The translations under genes were made by a program, and so were the position numbers. A stretch of DNA of 64,000 nucleotides from Anaeramoeba flamelloides (lineage: Eukaryota; Metamonada; Anaeramoebidae). How positions within the stretch are numbered: position 1 is the first letter of the stretch; each line of letters opens with the position of its first letter. The stretch lies in assembly GCA_027625915.1 (NCBI GenBank), contig JANTQA010000021.1:3286001-3350000 (forward strand), read 5' to 3'. A model generated the notes under the pieces. The model saw only the letters and a program-made list of their open reading frames with translations, did not search any database and was not told where the DNA came from. This document shows, one piece after another, positions 21,707-34,523 of this stretch.

Positions 21707-22590
21707 TTTTTGAATTGAAAAGAGAATAGAAATGAGAAAGAAACTTTTTGGTTTTTAATTTGAAATAAACAAGCCGAAAGTTTCTTAATTATTGATTTTT
21801 GAAAAATTTAAAAAAAATAAATTCTACAGCATATCATTTTTTCCTCTTGATTATCACAAAGAAAAATTGTAGGTTATTTCTCTTCTTAAAAATTAAAAGA
21901 GTTTGAAAATTTACTTGTTTTTAATTGGTACTATTACTTTCAAACCTAAGTCCCAAAATTACAAAAACATTAGAAATTTGATAATTTATAGATCAATTGG
22001 AAATATTAGTAAATATTCAAAAATAAATTCCCATTTAACAATGAATATATAAATTATTGAGTATTCATTAATCTATATCATTTCTATATTAAAGAAATAT
22101 TCTCAAATTTGTCAATTTAAACACATTGATAAATATAGAAATCAAAACATTTCCAAACCTGAAAAAATAATAGAGAAAACGACTGAAAATGTAAAATCTA
22201 ATTTTGATATAAAATCTTATTTAAGAGATTACACAACACAATCATGAAAAAATTTTTTCAAAAAAAAATCAAACATTATCTAATTTTTTACTTTTTGATA
22301 ACTTCACTTCAAATATACACTATTAGTTAATAAAAGATCTTGGATCAAAAAATACTTTTAGAGATATTTAACAATTAAAGTTAGAAAATTCAATTTTACA
22401 GTAAGATTTTTTTCAAATTTAATAGTAAAAAATTTGAATATTTTTATTTGCACAATTAAGAAGTTATAATCATATATTTTAAAAGCATTTTAAATTTAAT
22501 AAATATCTTACAAACGAATAACCTATTATTTTGACTATTATGGAATTATTTATTGATATAAATTGAAAAAAATATTTTTTTTTTATTTTT

Positions 22591-22942
22591 CCGTTAGGTT
22601 TTCCAGAATTTAAAAAAAAAGAATAAAATCAAGGATTTTACTCAATTCTTTTGAATTCTGGAAAACCGCATTAGCTGTTTTTTAATTTGAGAAATAAAAA
22701 GAAAATTTTTGAAAATTTTTTTTAATTTAAGAAATTAAAAAAAAGCTAGGCACTCTACGGACACTTTCGTTAGGTTTTTTTTAATTTTTGAAAGAAAAAA
22801 ATACAAGAAATTTTCGGTTTATTTCAAAAAGTAAAAAAAACCGACGTTAACCTTTCCAGAATTCAAAATAATAGAGAAATTTTTTTTATTTTACTTGATT
22901 CTTTTAAATTCTGGAAAAGCTAGGCACTCAACTGACACTTTC
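22591..22942. repeat. Nested palindrome array, CCTAACGG family, unit 4
   Basis: Two hairpin modules (CCGTTAGGTTTTCCAGAATT with AATTCTTTTGAATTCTGGAA, then TTTCCAGAATTCAAAATAAT with its complement), each followed by AGCTAGGCACTC. Confidence 0.75.
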
Positions 22943-23287
22943 AATAATTATCATCAGAAATTTTTTTTCTCTGTTTCTGTTTTATTAGATGAGTACGATA
23001 TTTTCATAACTATTTGTTATTATCTATCAAAGATAATATCTCCAAGTTGAATTAAACTTTTATTCGTCCTCACGTTTCTTTGTACTTTTTTGCCTGAAAA
23101 AAACAACTTTTTTTCTAGACTGGAGACTTTTTAAAAAAGTAGTTATACTAACAACAACAAATACAATAGTCCCATGGGTTTAAAGTTCTGGACTTTTGAT
23201 TATATTGTGAATAAACTTTCTTGTTCAAATGAAAGGTTAAGGAATGGGGTAGTTTTGTCTAGCTTTTTTTTTTTCGATTTTATTTTT

Positions 23288-23468
23288 TCATGCTAGTGTA
23301 GTCTCAATTATTTTTTTTTTAGTCTAATTTCTATATAAGCATTCAGTAACTAGAAATATGTTTAATATTGATAATAAACAAGATTTTTCAAATAAAGCTA
23401 ATTGGCAAAAATTTTCTCAATCTCTATTAAATTTAAGTAAAAAAAATTAAAAGAGATTAGCCCCTTAA
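23288..23468 (-). repeat. Degraded piggyBac-like MITE (TTAA family), copy 2
   Basis: Reverse-strand homolog of 32878-33057: shares TTTAATAGAGATTGAGAAAA-like, TTGCCAATTA and ATTAAACATATTTCTAG blocks, and ends AGATTAGCCCCTTAA at TTAA 23465-23468. The other end is eroded. Confidence 0.7.
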
Positions 23469-23989
23469 ATAAGATTTTAAATCAAAATTAAATTTACATT
23501 TTCAAACGTTTTCTCTATTATTTTTTCAGGTTTGGAAATGTTTTGATTTCTATATTTATCAATGTGTTTAAATTGACAAATTTGAGAATATTTCTTTAAT
23601 ATAGAAACGATATAGATTAATGATTACTCAATAATTTAAGCTAAATTTCAAAAATAGGGTCATCATTAGTATTTTCTAAATTATTGGTATATGTGTTGCG
23701 TTAACCAAATATTCAGAACCTAATATCATTTAAAAGTTATTATTAAATATTTAATATCAAGAAACAATCTTCTTTTAATGAAAATTTCCCAAAGTTGAAT
23801 TCATTTTTTTTGCAATTTTTCTTTCAAAATGATTCCATATTTTTATTTTTATGTTGAATGAACAAGAACATTTTTGAAAACCGTTAATATTCAAGAGATG
23901 AGATTAATTAACATTGGAGAAAGGGGTTGTAAAATTCAAAGAAAGTAAAACACCCAAGAAGTGTTTGCTTTGAAAACAAGTTTCAACCA

Positions 23990-24335
23990 AATTTGCTTTA
24001 ATGGGTTACAATGGTTCCTTGAAAAGTGAAGAAATAGCAAGATCAAATAAGATCTTCTTTTCTCTTTCATTTGGAGACAATGTGATGAATGTGATCGTAT
24101 TCATTTTATCTTTGTTGTACATTCAAAAAATTGGTTTTGTTTTCGTTTTCTTTTCTTTTTCTTTTTCTTTTTCTTTCTTTTGTTGAGATTCTTTTTATCT
24201 TGAAAGAGGTATCAAGGAAAGTTTGGGTTGATACCAAATGCGTAAATAGTAAAAATCTGATAACTCTGATGGAAAGTTGTTTCAAAAGGTTCTTGGAAGC
24301 AATGGTGAATCTTAAATGGATAATTTTAAGATGAA
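23990..24335 (+). pseudogene. Coding-like relic, unidentified
   Basis: Two plus-strand frames with non-random composition lie next to each other: MGYNGSLKSEEIARSNKIFF from 24001 and VSRKVWVDTKCVNSKNLITL within 24190-24334. They lie in different frames around an (TTTTCT)n tract, and the second ends at the edge of a MITE at 24341. No family was recognised; it could equally be chance. Confidence 0.3.
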
Positions 24336-24340
24336 AAATC

Positions 24341-24550
24341 ATTTCAAAAATAGGGTCAAATTTATTTTTTTTCTTTATGGGTTTCTTTTCTCTATTCTTT
24401 TATTAAAAATAATAATTAAAACAGAAAAGGGTGTTTTAGACAGTTATTTTTAAGTTTTAAGTTCTGATTTTTCTGGGTTGAGTTTTGGTATTCACTAAAT
24501 GAGAAACTACAATTTTTTTTCAATCAAAAATTTGCCCCTATTTTTGAAAT
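24341..24550. repeat. 210-bp MITE with 22-bp TIRs
   Basis: ATTTCAAAAATAGGGTCAAA at 24341 mirrors TTTGCCCCTATTTTTGAAAT ending 24550 with one mismatch. A lone matching left end (AATTTCAAAAATAGGGTCA) lies at 23644. It may be related to the GCCCC-ended repeats at 15.9 and 42.2 kb. Confidence 0.75.
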
Positions 24551-25069
24551 TAAGCTTTATATTAGTCTGTTAAATGTGAATTTATTGTTGAATATTTAAT
24601 CATGTTTCCAATTGATCTAAAAAAATCAAATTTCAAATGTTTTTCTAATTTCAGGGTTTGGGATGTGATATTTATCATATATTTTACATTTTTTTTAAAA
24701 AAGTGATATTGTTAAGGTACATAAAAAGATCTAAATCGTACTTAATATTCAAAAATAATTTTTATTACTAATATTATAATATTAATGTGGAGTTCTAACT
24801 TGAATATTATTTGGTTTTCAATCTAATTCCTCTAATTTAAAAAATGGTTATATGCTCTTGATTATGAACATAAAACATATTTTTCGGATCAACTGAAAAT
24901 AAAATAACTTGTTGTTTAATAATAAAATAATTCTTGGTCTACTTTTATTTTATCTCTAATTTTATTTTTTATTTTTTAATATCAAAGATTTAATCTTATA
25001 TAAACAATATAAAAAAACAAAAACTGATTATTTTTGTTTTCCTTTGATGAAACTAATGATGAACATCAA

Positions 25070-25395
25070 TTTATTTCAATATTTAGAAATAATTTCAAAA
25101 AATCTATTAGTTTAATTATTTAATTTTTGCAAAAAATTGAATTGTTTCACCATTAAATCTACCTTTTGAGACAAATTTAAGAAAGATATATTATGGCTTT
25201 GAGTTCTGATTATGGATTATTCATTGTTTAAATTTGTGTCTAGAAATGAAGATTTTTTTTATAATCTTGTTGAATTTTTTACTAAGAATCATTTTTTATT
25301 AATGAGATCAACAAATATTACAACTATTTTATTAATAGAGTTTTTAGAGATATTTAAACCTTGCAGAATTTATGTGATTTGCTTTCAATAAAAGT
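25070..25395. repeat. Diverged repeat, partner of 19760-20085
   Basis: Same-orientation homolog of the segment beside the RING gene; substitutions are frequent, so the duplication is old. Confidence 0.6.
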
Positions 25396-25434
25396 ATACG
25401 TTAATTTTTGGCTTCTTCCCTTGTCAACACACAA

Positions 25435-26137
25435 CACTACAAGGAAAATTTTTTCAAAAAAAAATCTCTAAATTTTGTATTTTTTAAATACACTCATATA
25501 ATAAACATTATTATACATAACAATTTTCAATGAGGTTTACAACTTTAATAGATATTAATTGGAATTGAAAAAAAAAATGAAATTTTTCAGTAATATTTTT
25601 TTCATTTTTAATTGTAAAATTTTTGAATTTTTTATTTGACTTAGTGGAATCATTCTGTTCCTCTATTTTTTTTAATAGTTTAAAAAGGTCAGATTTTTTC
25701 AATTTCAAAATAGCACAAAATATTTCAATCAAAAGATATTGCTAAATTAAATTGAAAATCTGATTTTTTATCTGTTTTTGGAATATTTTTTATCATTTTA
25801 TTTTTTTTCCATGTTTGAGTTTTTATATACGTTTCCGATTGTTTTTTGCAAATTGCTTGAACATTTATTCTTTTTTCAGTCTTAATTTTCAATCAAAAAT
25901 TAATTCATTTCAACTTTTTCCAATAAATAAATACCCTGAAAATAGGTGTTTTTTTCAAAAATCGGTATTTTTGAAAGGGGGGGTATTCAGATTTTCATGA
26001 GTTTAATAGCTATCCTTTTTTATTACATAAAATTATGATAACTTTGAAAAAATATTTTATAAAATTGTGTATAACTGAAATCCAATGTATAGTTTTGGCT
26101 AACTTTAATTTTTGGTATTTAAATTTTCCTTGTAGTG
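25435..26137. mobile_element. Non-autonomous CACTA-type element
   Basis: 703 bp with perfect 17-bp TIRs: CACTACAAGGAAAATTT (25435-25451) and AAATTTTCCTTGTAGTG (26121-26137). The CACTA terminus and the CACTACAAG run match the hallmark ends of the CACTA (En/Spm) superfamily. Flanks ...ACACAA and AAGTATA allow at most a short AA target duplication; the expected 3 bp is not clean. No transposase frame. It abuts and probably cut off the left end of the 2-kb element that follows. Confidence 0.75.
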
Positions 26138-28060
26138 AAGTATAAATTGAAAAAAATTGAATTTATAAATATTGGATCTCTGGACGAATTACACATCGTT
26201 CCAAAATCAAAATAATCTGAAAAATTGATTTTTCAAGTTTAGAGCTCTTTATCTCCTCTATTTTAGAAGTTATTCTCAATTTTCGATTTTTTATCAAAAA
26301 AAAATTTTTTTTTGAAATTTTGAATTTTTCATTTTTAAAAAAGGTACATTTTAACACAAAAATAAATTTTTTTTGGTATTTTAAAGATCATCTTACTAGG
26401 GTAATTTTTGATTAAAAATCTGATTTTGGTGAAAAAAATTGAAAAAATTAAGGTTTAAAAAAAATTTTTTTTTTGAAAATTTTTTTACTACTCTTTTGAT
26501 TTTCTCATTTTTGATTTACTCAAATTTTATATTTATAATATATTTTAAACTACAATAGTTATAAAATTTTTAATTTTGAAATTTTTTTTTAGATTAAAAA
26601 AAAAAAAATTATTTTTTTTCACTTTAATCAAAGTTAATTATAAAAATATATAAGTTACTATGAATATTAGTTGATAAAATGAAATATAAAAATCTATTTG
26701 ATATAGACAAAAATTTTTTATTTTTATTATTGTTGTGAAGTTTTTAAATTTAAACTTTATGAGGTTTAGAGGTTTCGAAAATATTTAGTATTTAAAATGG
26801 GTGTTTTTGACTTTTTTCAAAATTGAAAATTTTAAAAAATGTATATAAAAAATTTTTTTAAAATATTTTTTAAAGTACAAAAAATTGGTAACTTTGAAAA
26901 AAAAAAGTTTTTTTTAAACATCTCAAAAAAATGATTTTTATTTTTATTTTAACTGAAACAACAATGTTTAAAAAAAAATTTTTTTTTTAATAGGAAAACT
27001 CTAGTAAATTTTCATTTTTTTCTAATTTATCATAAAAAAATTCACATTATCAATATTTTGAAAAAAAAATTATTATACCTCATCTTATTTTTATCTAAAT
27101 ATTCATTTTTTCAAATTTTTGATAGTGTAATCACTAGAAAAATATTAAAAAAATGCTTAAAAATTAAAAACAAATTTTTACTAGAGTTTCCTATTAAAAT
27201 GATTTTTTTCAAAAAAAAAAAAAAATTAAATAACTTTTTTTCAATTCAATTTTAAATTTGTTAATTTTTTTATAATGGAAAAAAAAAAAAAAAATTTTTT
27301 CATCGTAAAAAACTTTTAGTTTTTTTTTTCAAAAAAACAATATATTAGAAAAATTACTCAATTAACAATTCAATTTTATTATCTTCATATTTTTTATAAT
27401 TTTAAAATATCCAATAATTACTCATTAGCTCAGCGGTAGAGCACCGAGTTCTCAAATTTTGAAAAGTGTGTAGAAGGAGTTCGATTCCCGATTAGATCAA
27501 TTAAATTAATAGTTTTGTTTTATTTTTTTTTAAATTTTTTATATATAATTTGATCAATTAAAGTATACATGTTTGCTACCTGAATTTACCTTTAAATCCT
27601 TTCAAATTTTTTTTTTTCAAAAATTCAAATCCTTTTAATGTACCAAAATTCGGTTAAATGCTGTAACTAAGTAGTTTGTTCTGTATGGGGAGTAGAAGAT
27701 TTTAAATTATTTATATATACTAAAACCTACAATTAAAAAAAATTTTTTTTTTTTTTTTTTTTCAAAAAAAAAAAAACTTTAAAATTTATTTTAATCTCTG
27801 GGAGTCACTATATAAACAATATAAAAACAATCTCAATTTTTCATTTTTTTTGTGGGTCTTATATTTTTCGATTTATTGCCCAAAATAGCTGTGAAAAATC
27901 ACAATTAAAAAATTTGTATATAAAAATCGATTTTGGGCAATATCTCGAAAACTAGACGTCCTAGAGACTTCTAAACACCAAAAATCGAAATTTAGGAAAA
28001 TTTTGAATTTGTTGAGCAATAAAAAAATTTTTTGATCCCAATTTTATATTTACTCTTGTG
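26138..28060 (+). mobile_element. 2-kb tRNA-bearing TIR element, left-truncated copy
   Basis: Aligns nearly base for base with 55443-57362, including the tRNA-like unit. The right end is TATTTACTCTTGTG, the same terminus as the complete copy. The left inverted terminus is missing; its place is taken by the CACTA-type element. No coding capacity; most of the body consists of A/T homopolymer runs. Confidence 0.85.
27419..27500 (+). tRNA. tRNA-like pseudogene inside the 2-kb element
   Basis: Shows a canonical A box TAGCTCAGCGG (27426-27436) forming the D arm GCTC...GAGC, and a B box GGAGTTCGATTCC (27476-27488), about 50 bp apart, followed by T runs that could end Pol III transcription. The anticodon arm (around CCGAGTTCTCAA) and acceptor stem do not pair well, so a working tRNA is unlikely. 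Confidence 0.6.
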
Positions 28061-28129
28061 CACTAATCACTTCACCCCTAAAGAATTTTAAATAAAATAA
28101 TTAAAAAAAAACATATTTGAAGAAATCTA

Positions 28130-28690
28130 ATGAGTAACTGTTAAAAGAATCAAATAACCTTTCTTTGTTCCTCGAACTATTAATTTTCAAATGTATCGTC
28201 TTGAAAAAAATATCTGACCTCTATATAATTTCTGAAGTAATTTTTAATTATTAATATTAGGAAAAAAATGTTGTGTAAATTCTTTTGTACGTCCTGAAAA
28301 TTTTCTTTTATGTATGAATCAAACTTTTAAAATTATAACACACCCACTTTTTAGAATGGAGATTAATTTTATAACCCTAAAGTTCAAAACAAGATTCAAT
28401 CAATCAAAAAACACTGAATAAAAATTATCATTTTCCAAACTCTTGAAAACCCCTTAAAACTTTATTTTTTTTTCAAAAAAAAGTAGATCTACTTATGACA
28501 TGGAAAATTAATGAATTAAATATATACTCATTACTTTAATGAACTTTGGGAATGTTTATTCCAAGATTCATAAAAAATTTGGTTAGTTATCAAAAGGATT
28601 TGATGTTAAATAAATGAAATTATAGAACAATTTTCCGAAAAGTCACAATTCAAAACCATCTCAGTGATTATTTTAATTTCAGGTATTTTT
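28130..28690. repeat. Diverged repeat, partner at 52560-53115
   Basis: Ordered shared blocks: ATTAATATTAGG, TTTAAAATT...ACACCCACTT, CTTTAATGAACTTTGG/AGG, TTCATAAAAAATT and ATTTTAATTTCAGGT-like. It ends about 150 bp before the USP48-like start codon. Confidence 0.6.
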
Positions 28691-28842
28691 TTCAATACTA
28701 TAAGTTAGTACTGTTATTATATGATTATAGCAAAATTCTCATTCAAAAAGATTAGGAAAGAAATCATTTTTTTTTTTTAATTTCTTTTGAAAAATTTTCT
28801 TTTGAAAGATAAATTAAATTTGTTTGATCTTCAAAAATAATA

Positions 28843-31800
28843 ATGGAAACAAATTTAACACTTAACGAAGACTATGTCTTTTTGAAATATCAAATTGAAA
28901 AGGTTCTAGGCAAAATTCCAAGAAAAAGAATACGGGGCATTTGGAAAAAAAAACCCGATCGAATCAAGAAGCTTGAAGATCGTCATCCTAAATTAAGACT
29001 CAAAAATCCCGAGATCCCATTCACGGGAATTCAAGTAACTTTTCATTTCATCAACTTTTTACTTTTATTTGCAAAAACAAACACAAAAACAAAAACGATC
29101 AACACTTGATTAAATAAAAAATTCTTTCAAAATCTTTTTTTTAATAAAATTGGTTAACGTAGAATTTAGGTGCAACTTGTTATATGAATGTTCTTTTTCA
29201 AAGCTTATATATGGTTAGCTATTTTCGAAATGAAATTTTTCAACTAAAAACACCCCCAAATAATACAAAAAACTTGATTTATCATCTGCAGTTACTATTT
29301 GCGAAGCTTCAGAATTCAAATTTAAAAATGATAAACATTTCTGATTTTCTTGAGTTTTTAAATATTGACTCGTATGTTGAACAAGATCCAGAAGAGTTTG
29401 TGTTTCATTTTTTTCTTGTTTTTTTAATAATTTTTTTTTTTCATTTTTCTTTTCTGAATTTTTTGACTGAAGACCTAATTTGGACAAATTGGTGAGTTAA
29501 AACTTAATTAGAGATAATGTGTTTTTCTTATTTTGTTCTCTTTTTAATCAAAATCAAAATGATTTTTAAATTATCTGTACTCTTGTTATTTCTACCAATT
29601 AATTTTATCGCTCTTGCTTTTGCTTTCACTTTCACTTTCACTTTCACTTTTTCGAATTGAAAACCAAACCGTTATTTATTTGTATTTTATTCAAGTATGT
29701 TCTTCGTTTTCATGTCAATATGAAAGAGCCTCTTTATTGGTTGTTATTTGTTGGATCTTTAATTCGAAAGAAAAGTCCGAACTTTGTATTGACCAAATCC
29801 ACTGAAAGATAGCGTCACAAGGCAGCATTGTCTTTCAGAGATTTTGTCAGCAATCATGTTCTCAACAAAAAAATGTTTCTAAAAAGGATTCATCATTTCT
29901 CGAAAAAATACGCAGGAATGAAAAACAATATTTTTTCATCAACCCAATTAAAAATTCAACAACCAAATAATAAAATCCGAAAAAATTCAATTTTCTCTGG
30001 TAAAAACGAATCAAAAATCTTACATTTATTTCATTTTTGTTTCAAATATTCAAAAATATTCTAGAATTATGAATTTAAGGAAGTAAGTACATTTTACCAT
30101 TTTGAAAAATTTTAATTGTGTGAACATTACTGAAAAATATTTTTTGAGTGCCACCAGATATTGAAACTTTGAAACAAAAATCCCATTCGCTGTTGTTTTC
30201 GTGAAAAGAAAGCGAACCCAAAGTAATTCAGAGTTGAATCTTTCATTTTTTGATTTTTGGAACATTTTTTGATTTTTGATAAAATTTATGGTTTTATTAA
30301 ATTTGGTTTTGGATCTAGAGATGTGTTTATACGAATGAGAAAAATTAATCAAAGAGTAAACAAAAAAAAAAAATATACTCGAAAAGGTGTGTATTTGAAA
30401 CAAATCGTTTCCTTTTAGTTTAGAATACCAAAAACGAAAGAATACCTTTCCAAATAAATTTGTTGAAATCAAAAATGAAAAAAAAAAAATCGGTCAAAGC
30501 CTATTTTTGAAGGTTTGTTGATTTTATCTCCTTAGTTTGTTTGTTTCCAAACAATTTTTTATCTTGGATTTCTCGCCCCATTACTATTTATTATTTTTTT
30601 ACGAAACATTTTGTTAAAAATTTGCTTTCAAAATTCTTTTTTCAAATATTTTTATCAAACCAAGCCAAAAAAAAAAAAGAATACTATTTCAAAAATTAAA
30701 AAAAAAAAAAAGGGTTGAATTCTCGGAATCAAAAAACAGTTTATAAAATATTCAAATCAAAATAATTCAGAAATTCAAGAACAAATTTCAATCAGATTTC
30801 AGAATTATTTTGAGTTTTCCAATGTAATGGAAAATAAATAATTATCAAACCAAACAAATATATCCAATAAACCCTTATTCTCAAGAAGAATTCAAAAATT
30901 AACTGATTTTCAGAACTAAGACTAGAATTAGATGAAATAAATGAAAATATGATTTTTAAATCCATTTTGGAAATTCTTTAGAAATAAAAAGTAATTTGTT
31001 TCTCAAAAATTTTCCAAACAAAATTATTTTCAAAAAGAATTAAAAATAAAACCAAATAAAGAATAAGTATTTGTGTCAAATGTAACAGAGGAGATCAAGA
31101 AATAAATGATTTGTATTTATTTTTTCTTGCTCAATTTTTTCATTTTTTTGAATTTAATTTTTTAGTTGGTATGAAAATATTTTATACTGGAGTATATTAC
31201 ACTCTAGTGTTTATTAAAATAGCAATGTATTTGGTTAAAGAAATGATTTGAAGAATTCAGCTTCACATAAATGATGACACTCAAAAAATGAAAAATATAC
31301 TTACCCTCTTAAATAATATTCCAGTCTTTTTTTCATTTAAAATGTATTTCACAAGTTTAAGGGTTAGTCACACCACAAAAAACTTCAGGGTTTGAGTGTT
31401 TTTTTCTTTATGGGAAATTATATTAGCTTCAGATAGTTCAAAAAAACCCAAAAATTTTTAATTTTTGCTAATATTCACAATCATATTTTGTCGATCGAAT
31501 TTGAAATTAAAAAAATGATAAAATAAAAAAAGTTATTTTCAGAATTTTATTTTTAATTTTTTTTTTTTTCAGAAGAAAACTCTATTATAGTGGAGAATTA
31601 TTACAAGGAATTGGTCAAGAGAAATTATTTGTAATTGTGTTGATGATTTTTAAATTGAAGAATTATCTCTTGATACGTGTATTTCAATTCCTACAGATTC
31701 AACTATTCATAACTCTTATTAATTAAGTAATTTTGTTTTTTTTTGGTATTTTGAAAGATAATACAAAATTCAAACTTTGATTAAAATTGAAAAATACACA

Positions 31801-33976
31801 CACTTAAAAGGCTTTCATAATGAAATTGTTAGAAAAAAGATTCACTTTTATTTCTGAATTTCACCTTTATTTGAGAAATATTTTATATATCATTGAAAAC
31901 AAGAATTTTTATTGAAACTAACTTTTAGAATTTTCACTTTTAAATGCTTAATTTTTGTTTTACTTCAGCATATTATTGCATTGTAATTATTTTTTGAATC
32001 ATTTGTATATGAGAAATACTCAAAAAATCTTTTTTAAAAATAATACTGTATTTATTGTTTTAGACAAATGGTAAATTTCTATTCCAATTCAGGATAGCGT
32101 TTATAAAATAGTAGTACATTATAAATCGTGGGAAATTTCTTAATATTGTGATTCGAAGGTCTGTGTGATATAACAGTTTAGACATTTTAAGATAATTTAA
32201 AATTCTTTTACAATTCGTAAAATTTTGGATTGATAAACTAATAGATCTGGTAAAAAAAAAAAATCAAATAAAAAAAGAACAAAAAAAAAACAAATCAAGT
32301 CAATGATCAGATCAAAAGATACTTTTTATTTAGCTTTGATTTGATTGAAAACCAATCCAATCTTTACATCAATTTGAGTATAAAACAAGCTAAATCATCA
32401 TTTCTCGCTCTATTTTAGAAATTCATGATTGCTAAGAATAAAAATGTTTTGAATACTACCAACTACTTTGTACATTCTTTATATGATCGTGTTAAATTAA
32501 AATAGTTACTTAATTCTATTCAATCTTAAAGGGGATGGTTCAATTTTTATAATTTTCTTAATAGTAGAACTATAAAATCATTAATTTAAAAGGTTTTTTT
32601 TTGATTTATTTTCTTTTTTTTTTTTTGTCCCTTATCTTGGCTATTCGCTGAATAGAAAACTACATTTGAAGAAAAATATTTTTTTTAATCGATCATGGAA
32701 AAAAGAATCGAAATTTACCTACTTCTTGTGAATTTGCCTTGTAGAGGAAATATCTCTTTTCTAAAAAAAATTTATCTAATTATTTTTGAAGAGTGAAAAT
32801 TACTTTTCTCCTATATGTACTAATTTCTAAATTTTTATTTAGAAATTTTGTTTCAGAATCAAACAATTTTTTATCACTTAAGGGACTAGTCTCTCTTAAA
32901 TTTTTTTACCTAAATTTAATAATGATTGAGAAAATTTTTTGCCAATTACTTAGATTTGAAAGCTCCTATTTATTTTCATATTAAACATATTTCTAGATAA
33001 GGAATCCTTATTTAGAATTTGGTCAAAAAAAAATAATAATAGAGACTAGTCCCTTAACAAAAAAACTTATCTATGGTTGGTGTCATCATCTTTTTTTGAA
33101 TGTATTGGGAATTATTTGATTTCACCAAATCGTTTGGAATTTTAATATTGTAAAAATAAGAAAATTAAAAGAAAAATTCTTTTTATTAAATAAAAATACA
33201 TTTCTTTTTTTCGCCATTTTGTTGAAAATCACGATTTTATTGAGATTATCATTGAAATATATGGTATTATAACGATCCCAGATTATAATAATGATTTATT
33301 GATATTATTGTGATTTTGTAATGTTATGATCAAATACTCTTTTGTTTTTCTTTATTTTCCAATAACATCAAATTTCAAATGATTTGGTGAACTCAAAAAC
33401 TGTTTTTTTATTTTAATTTTGTTTTTTTATTACAACCAAAAGAGCACCTTTCTAATCCCTAAGCAAACATAATTTTATTCTTGTAATATCATTCTCTCCG
33501 CCATACTTAATTTGTTTGTAATTTTCGAATTAATTTAAAAAAGAATAACACTATATTTTCAAATATGGTTTCAGTTATGAATTAAATTTTGGTTTTTGTT
33601 AAATAAACTCCATTTCACTCAAAGGGGCCCAGCCAAAAATGAAAAAGTCACTTTATTTTTAAGAATCAACCAAAATAAGATTGTTTAGAAATACGAGAAA
33701 TAATAAACTTCATATAAGAGTCGATAATTATAAAAGAAAACCCTGAACAAACAATAAATTTCAAAAAAAAAAAAATGTTAAAAAATTTTTTGGGCCCATT
33801 CATTGTAACGTCTCGTGCACAATTCTCAATTTCTTTAGGAAATTAAAATTGTTGATAATAAGATTTTTTCCTTGTAAATGTCTGAATTTTAAAAGAACAT
33901 ACAAAGCCTAACTTATCTTAATGTTTATTTGGTTTTCCAAACATTTTTTTTTTCAAAGTTAATTTTTAAAAAAAAG

Positions 33977-34010
<34 letters not shown>

Positions 34011-34482
34011 CAAAAAGCAAAAAACAAAAAAACGATTTTTACAAAATGAGAAAAAATGATTTTGATCTAAAAATTGAAAATTTTAGTTTGATAAGAGTAA
34101 TGAATTAAACCCCTAGAATGTCTTCCATTTCTTCAATAAAACTGGGCCCCTTTGACTGAAAAAGAGTTTAGTTATAAATAAACTTATTCAAATAATTTTT
34201 TTGATTACACAACACTGAATAAAGAATATCAAAATAAAAATTAATTTTTACAGTCATGAAAATAAAGTTATACACCCAAAAATTTTTGACACAAAATTTT
34301 CCAAAAATTTTCAATTTTAATTTTAAACATTCAGAGATCGGATAAAAAGGGAAATTGAAAAAATTGATGGAATCAAACAAACAAAATTCTTATATTATAA
34401 TGATAAGAGAACTTTAAGATGTTCTTCCAAATTGAGAAATCTAATTTTAATTCTTAAAATTATTCTTTTCCTTCGTCTTTAT

Positions 34483-34523
<41 letters not shown>

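Larger units (their letters stand above)
22052..23637. repeat. Long inverted repeat: arms of about 174 bp around 1.24 kb
   Basis: Arm 22052-22225 (contains AATTTGTCAATTTAAACACA and AACATTTCCAAACCTGAAAA) is the reverse complement of arm 23465-23637 with few mismatches. The spacer holds palindromic unit 4 and a piggyBac-like relic ending at the right arm. It could be one element with long TIRs or two oppositely inserted copies. Confidence 0.75.
21707..28842. other. Gene-poor region between the RING and USP48-like genes
   Basis: Holds the long inverted repeat at 22052-23637, palindromic unit 4, a piggyBac-like relic, a coding-like relic (23990-24335), a 210-bp MITE, a CACTA-type element and the first copy of the tRNA-bearing element. 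No intact gene was found. Confidence 0.6.

Noticed and set aside
26163-26357. Minus-strand frame of 64 codons in the tRNA-bearing element, with a 90-codon frame at 55234-55506
   Set aside because: The two copies do not keep the same frame, and the interval between copies shows indels in homopolymers that break it, so no protein is conserved.
27419-27500. A working tRNA gene, perhaps for Glu (CTC) or Leu
   Set aside because: D and T arms are good, but the anticodon stem and acceptor stem do not pair, and the anticodon loop cannot be placed consistently between the two copies.
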